From Candidatus Flavonifractor merdavium (lineage in GTDB: Bacteria; Bacillota; Clostridia; Oscillospirales; Oscillospiraceae): 64,000 nt of DNA. The stretch covers positions 1 to 64,000 of the forward strand of contig DWXF01000022.1 of NCBI GenBank assembly GCA_019119335.1, given 5' to 3'. The position numbers and the translations under genes are program-made. Of the stretch, positions 60,964 through 64,000 are shown piece by piece (positions within the stretch are counted from its first letter, which is position 1; every line of letters begins with the position of its first letter). The notes below the pieces were generated by a model. It ran no database searches and was not told the DNA's origin. It saw only the letters and a program-made list of their open reading frames with translations.

Positions 60964-61716
60964 ATGCGTATTTATCAATCGGAAGATTATAAGTCCATGA
61001 GCCGCCGGGCGGCCAATATCATTTCCGCTCAGGTGATCTACAAGCCCGACTGCGTGCTGGGTCTGGCCACCGGCGGAACCCCGGTGGGTACCTACAAGCA
61101 GCTGGTGGACTGGTACAAGGAGGGGGATCTGTCCTTTGCCGAGGTCCGCTCGGTGAACCTGGACGAGTATCTGGGCCTGTCCCCCCACCATGAGCAGAGC
61201 TACCGCTATTTCATGCAGAGCAATCTGTTTGATCACATTGACATCAAGCCGGAGAATACCCACGTGCTCAACGGCCTGGCCAAAGATCCCCAGGCGGAGT
61301 GCGCGGCTTACAACAAGCTGATCCAGGACCTGGGCGGCATTGACCTGCAGCTGCTGGGCATGGGCCACAACGGCCATATCGCCTTTAACGAGCCCGGCGA
61401 CGACTTCGGCCTGGAGACCCATCTGGTCACCCTCACCGACCGCACCATTGACGCGAACACCCGGTTCTTCGACAGCCGGGACGACGTGCCCCGCCAGGCC
61501 CTGAGCATGGGCATCAAGAACATCATGAACGCCCGGCGGATCCTGATGGTGGTCAGCGGCGAGGACAAGGCGGAGGCCGTGCTCAAGGCCTTTGCCGGCC
61601 CCGTGACCAAGGAGGTGCCCGCCTCCGTGCTGCAGCTCCACCCCGACGTGACTCTGGTGGCTGACAAGGCCGCCCTCAGCAAACTGGTGGAAGCAGGTGT
61701 GCCTGTATGCGGATAA
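60964..61716 (+). CDS. nagB: glucosamine-6-phosphate deaminase
   Basis: Converts glucosamine-6-phosphate to fructose-6-phosphate and ammonia. It is 250 aa. Motifs are LGLATGGTPVGTYKQL (phosphate loop), SVNLDEYLGL (catalytic Asp) and GMGHNGHIAFNEPG (Asn/His pair). It ends without the long C-terminal extension of the allosteric E. coli enzyme. It overlaps nagA by 10 nt. Confidence 0.97.
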   Translation: MRIYQSEDYKSMSRRAANIISAQVIYKPDCVLGLATGGTPVGTYKQLVDWYKEGDLSFAEVRSVNLDEYLGLSPHHEQSYRYFMQSNLFDHIDIKPENTHVLNGLAKDPQAECAAYNKLIQDLGGIDLQLLGMGHNGHIAFNEPGDDFGLETHLVTLTDRTIDANTRFFDSRDDVPRQALSMGIKNIMNARRILMVVSGEDKAEAVLKAFAGPVTKEVPASVLQLHPDVTLVADKAALSKLVEAGVPVCG

Positions 61717-62828
61717 CCGGCGGTCAGGTCTTTGACCTGCAGGAGGGGTTTGTACAGCGGGACGTGTGCTTTGACGGCCGCCTCCTCTCCAATTCCAGCT
61801 CCGACGGCCAGAGCTATGATGCCACTGGCTGCTATGTGATTCCCGGGCTCACAGACCTGCACTTCCACGGCTGCAAGGGCCACGATTTTTCCGACGGCGA
61901 CCCGGAGGGGCTGCAGGTGATGGCTGAGTATGAGCTGTCCCGGGGCGTGACCCAGATCTGTCCGGCGGGCATGACCCTGCTGGAGGAGCAGCTGACTAAA
62001 ATCTGCCAGGTAGCCGCCGCCCACCGGGCGGCCGACATGCCAGGCGCCGCCCTGTGCGGCATCAACCTGGAGGGACCCTTCCTCTCCATGGCCAAGAAGG
62101 GCGCCCAGAACGGGGACTGGCTCCACGCCCCTGACGTGGCCATGCTCCGCCGCCTGATGGCGGCCTCTCAGGGCCTGGTGAAGCTGGTGTCCCTGGCTCC
62201 CGAGGAGCCCGGCGCCATGGAGTTTATTGAGGCGGTGGAGAGTGAGGTCACCGTCTCACTGGCCCACACCACGGCGGACTACGACACCGCTATGGAGGCC
62301 TTCCGTCTGGGCGCCCGTCAGGTGACCCACCTGTTCAATGCCATGCCCCCCTTCAGCCACCGGGCTCCCGGCGTGGTTGGGGCGGCCTTGGATACCCCCC
62401 TGTGCAATGTAGAGCTGATCTGCGACGGCGTACATATCCACCCCGCGGTGGTGAGGGCCGTGTTCAAGATGTTCGGCGCCAAGCGGGTGATCCTGATTTC
62501 GGACACCATGCGGGCCGCCGGTATGCCCGACGGCGCCTATACCCTGGGCGGTCAGGACGTGACCGTAAAGGGCAAGTACGCCACCCTGGCCGACGGCACC
62601 CTGGCCGGCTCGGTCACCGACCTGATGAGCTGCATGAAAACCGCTGTGTCCTTCGGCATTCCCCTGGCGGATGCCGTGCGGGCCGCCGCGGTGAACCCGG
62701 CCAAGTCCATCGGCATTTTCAGCCGGGCCGGCAGCCTGGAGCCCGGCAAGCGGGCCAATGTGGTCATTCTGGATGAAAATCTGGAAGTGAAAGATGTCTT
62801 TTTCCGCGGCAAGCCAGTCAGCCGCTGA
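61707..62828 (+). CDS. nagA: N-acetylglucosamine-6-phosphate deacetylase
   Basis: Amidohydrolase converting GlcNAc-6-P to GlcN-6-P and acetate. It is 373 aa. The metal motif is LTDLHFHGCKGHDF. Other motifs are GINLEGPFLS (metal-bridging Glu), VSLAHTTADYD, VTHLFNAMPPFSHR and LISDTMRAAG with the catalytic Asp. Translation is coupled to nagB by overlap. It provides the step between sugar phosphorylation and NagB. Confidence 0.96.
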   Translation: MRITGGQVFDLQEGFVQRDVCFDGRLLSNSSSDGQSYDATGCYVIPGLTDLHFHGCKGHDFSDGDPEGLQVMAEYELSRGVTQICPAGMTLLEEQLTKICQVAAAHRAADMPGAALCGINLEGPFLSMAKKGAQNGDWLHAPDVAMLRRLMAASQGLVKLVSLAPEEPGAMEFIEAVESEVTVSLAHTTADYDTAMEAFRLGARQVTHLFNAMPPFSHRAPGVVGAALDTPLCNVELICDGVHIHPAVVRAVFKMFGAKRVILISDTMRAAGMPDGAYTLGGQDVTVKGKYATLADGTLAGSVTDLMSCMKTAVSFGIPLADAVRAAAVNPAKSIGIFSRAGSLEPGKRANVVILDENLEVKDVFFRGKPVSR

Positions 62829-62849
62829 TAAAGAACCCCCAAATCAAGC

Positions 62850-62987
62850 CTCCGGTCCTACTCCATTTTCATAGGGCCGGGAGAGCCGTCAAAAAGGAGG
62901 AAAAAACCGCCGGCCGGCGGTGCGGCAGTGTGGAGACCTGTCGTAAAGTCCGTGGGGCAGCCACTCCCCACGGGTGAGAGGGCGGTT
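62850..62987 (+). promoter_or_regulatory. structured, riboswitch-like leader of the ABC ATPase gene
   Basis: Helices seen: a hairpin at 62850-62860/62872-62883; AACCGCC (62905-62911) with GGCGGTT (62981-62987) closing a three-way junction; GCGGCAG/CTGTCGT (62922-62928, 62938-62944); and CCGTGGGG/CCCCACGG (62950-62957, 62966-62973). Joining strands are AAAGT and GTGAGAG. AACCGCC can instead pair with GGCGGT at 62916-62921, giving two exclusive states. It matches no riboswitch class I know. A cis-regulatory motif before msiK ATPase genes is known in Actinobacteria; homology is untested. Confidence 0.5.
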
Positions 62988-63017
62988 GCGGAGGCAGCGT
63001 CCTTACGGCCAAGCATT

Positions 63018-64000
63018 ATGGCAACAGTATCTCTGAAAGGCATCAAGAAGATCTACGACAACAAGGTGACCGCCGTCCACGACTTCAATCTGGAGATCGC
63101 GGACAAGGAATTCATCGTGCTGGTTGGACCTTCCGGCTGCGGCAAGTCCACCACGCTGCGGATGGTGGCCGGTCTGGAGGACATCTCTGAGGGCGATCTG
63201 CTCATCGGCGGCAAGCGGATGAACGACGTGGAGCCCAAGGACCGGGACATCGCCATGGTGTTCCAGAGCTACGCGCTGTACCCCCATATGACGGTATATG
63301 AGAACATGGCTTTCGCTCTGAAGCTGCGGAAGGTGCCCAAGGAGGAGATCGACAAGAAGGTGCGGGAGGCCGCCGCCATTCTGGATATCACCCAGTATCT
63401 GGACCGCAAGCCCAAGGCTCTGTCCGGCGGCCAGCGCCAGCGTGTGGCCATCGGCCGGGCCATCGTCCGTGATCCCCAGGTGTTCCTGATGGACGAGCCG
63501 CTGTCTAACCTGGACGCCAAGCTGCGTAACCAGATGCGTGCCGAGATCATCAAGCTGCGCCAGCGCATCAACACCACCTTCATCTACGTGACCCACGACC
63601 AGACCGAGGCCATGACCCTGGGCGACCGGATCGTGATTATGAAGGACGGCTTCATCCAGCAGATCGGCACCCCTCAGGAGGTGTTTGACCGCCCCGCCAA
63701 CCTGTTTGTGGCCGGCTTTATCGGCACGCCTCAGATGAACTTCTTTGACGGCAATCTGAGCAAGCAGGGCGGCAAGTACCAGATCACCGTGGGCACCGCG
63801 GTGATGGAGCTGGCCGACAAGGCCCAGCAGATTCTGACCGAGAAGGGCGTCGAGGAGATGGACGTGGTTGTGGGCGTCCGGCCCGAGCACATTACCTTCG
63901 CTCCTACCGCTGGGCCTCACACCATCTCCAGCAAGGTGGACGTGTCCGAGATGATGGGCAGCGAGGTGTACCTCCACGTCAACGCCGTGGGCAAGGACGT
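63018..64000 (+). CDS. sugar ABC transporter ATPase (MsmX/MsiK/UgpC type), partial
   Basis: ATP-binding subunit running off the window end (327 codons seen of about 370). Walker A is GPSGCGKST, followed by the Q-loop MVFQSYALYPHMTVYENM, signature LSGGQRQR, Walker B VFLMDEPLSNLDAKLR and H-loop THDQTEAM. The TOBE domain starts near residue 240 (GFIGTPQMNFFDG). Such ATPases commonly energise several sugar importers, here presumably including the sialic acid permeases. No Shine-Dalgarno sequence is seen within 15 nt of the ATG; the nearest GGAGG is 23 nt away. Confidence 0.95.
   Translation, partial: MATVSLKGIKKIYDNKVTAVHDFNLEIADKEFIVLVGPSGCGKSTTLRMVAGLEDISEGDLLIGGKRMNDVEPKDRDIAMVFQSYALYPHMTVYENMAFALKLRKVPKEEIDKKVREAAAILDITQYLDRKPKALSGGQRQRVAIGRAIVRDPQVFLMDEPLSNLDAKLRNQMRAEIIKLRQRINTTFIYVTHDQTEAMTLGDRIVIMKDGFIQQIGTPQEVFDRPANLFVAGFIGTPQMNFFDGNLSKQGGKYQITVGTAVMELADKAQQILTEKGVEEMDVVVGVRPEHITFAPTAGPHTISSKVDVSEMMGSEVYLHVNAVGKD

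Noticed and set aside
62921-62944. GGAGACCTGTC resembling the end of a cobalamin riboswitch
   Set aside because: The order of elements is wrong: the GCCACT string comes after, not before, and no B12-box core or vitamin B12 gene is present.

Overview
The window looks like a chromosomal segment of a GC-rich, anaerobic, spore-forming gut Clostridia, most likely Oscillospiraceae (Flavonifractor/Pseudoflavonifractor/Lawsonibacter-like). This is inferred from gene content: a complete spoIIAA-spoIIAB-sigF operon, an rnfCDGEAB operon in clostridial order, T-box leaders on ilvB and valS, a DUF1540 protein, DUF975 and YesL membrane proteins, and a sialic acid/amino sugar cluster. Shine-Dalgarno sequences are strong and sigma-A-type promoters are easy to see. 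No CRISPR array, prophage or rRNA was seen.

Layout. 0-3 kb: alanine racemase, then an intact IS110-family element whose flanks contain long RNA hairpins. 3-6.3 kb: a two-component system and a DUF975 membrane protein. 6.3-13 kb, minus strand: branched-chain amino acid synthesis (ilvB-ilvN, ilvC, ilvD) with two small lipoproteins. ilvB has a T-box that appears to read valine, and ilvC and ilvD share an upstream motif. 13-18.4 kb: the Rnf ferredoxin:NAD+ oxidoreductase. 18.4-24 kb: small and membrane proteins, gamma-carbonic anhydrase, pyrB with a PyrI-like zinc tail, and an ECF sigma/anti-sigma pair. 24-27 kb: valS behind a textbook T-box. 27-29 kb: lipoprotein and the sigma-F operon. 29-33 kb: a three-gene Gtr-type glycosylation operon, small proteins and one AT-rich orphan gene. 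33-38 kb, minus strand: DUF362 ferredoxin, cdd, polysaccharide deacetylase, and a cassette of ApbE flavin transferase, NusG-II protein and Gx transporter that probably serves membrane flavoproteins such as RnfD/RnfG. 38-42 kb: membrane protein, threonine aldolase, glnS.

42-48 kb: an ArsR regulator, a thioredoxin reductase lacking an NADPH motif, and thioredoxin; then a two-component system beside two secreted PepSY proteins. 48-52.3 kb: a short AlbA_2 protein, patatin, three tRNA-Leu genes (two identical and inverted), two flavodoxin-like proteins, and a 270-nt non-coding block made of six tightly packed hairpins in two multi-branch units. 52.3-64 kb: a sialic acid utilisation locus (GDSL esterase, ROK/ASKHA protein, N-acylglucosamine 2-epimerase, RpiR regulator, ABC importer, nanA, nagB, nagA and a partial MsmX/MsiK-type ATPase). 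The inferred route is import, lyase to ManNAc, epimerisation to GlcNAc, phosphorylation, deacetylation and deamination to fructose-6-phosphate. The ATPase gene is preceded by a structured, riboswitch-like leader.

Most promising for novelty: the hairpin block at 51.3-51.6 kb, the leader at 62.85-63.0 kb, the IS110 guide-RNA candidates, and the pyridine-nucleotide-independent-looking thioredoxin reductase operon.
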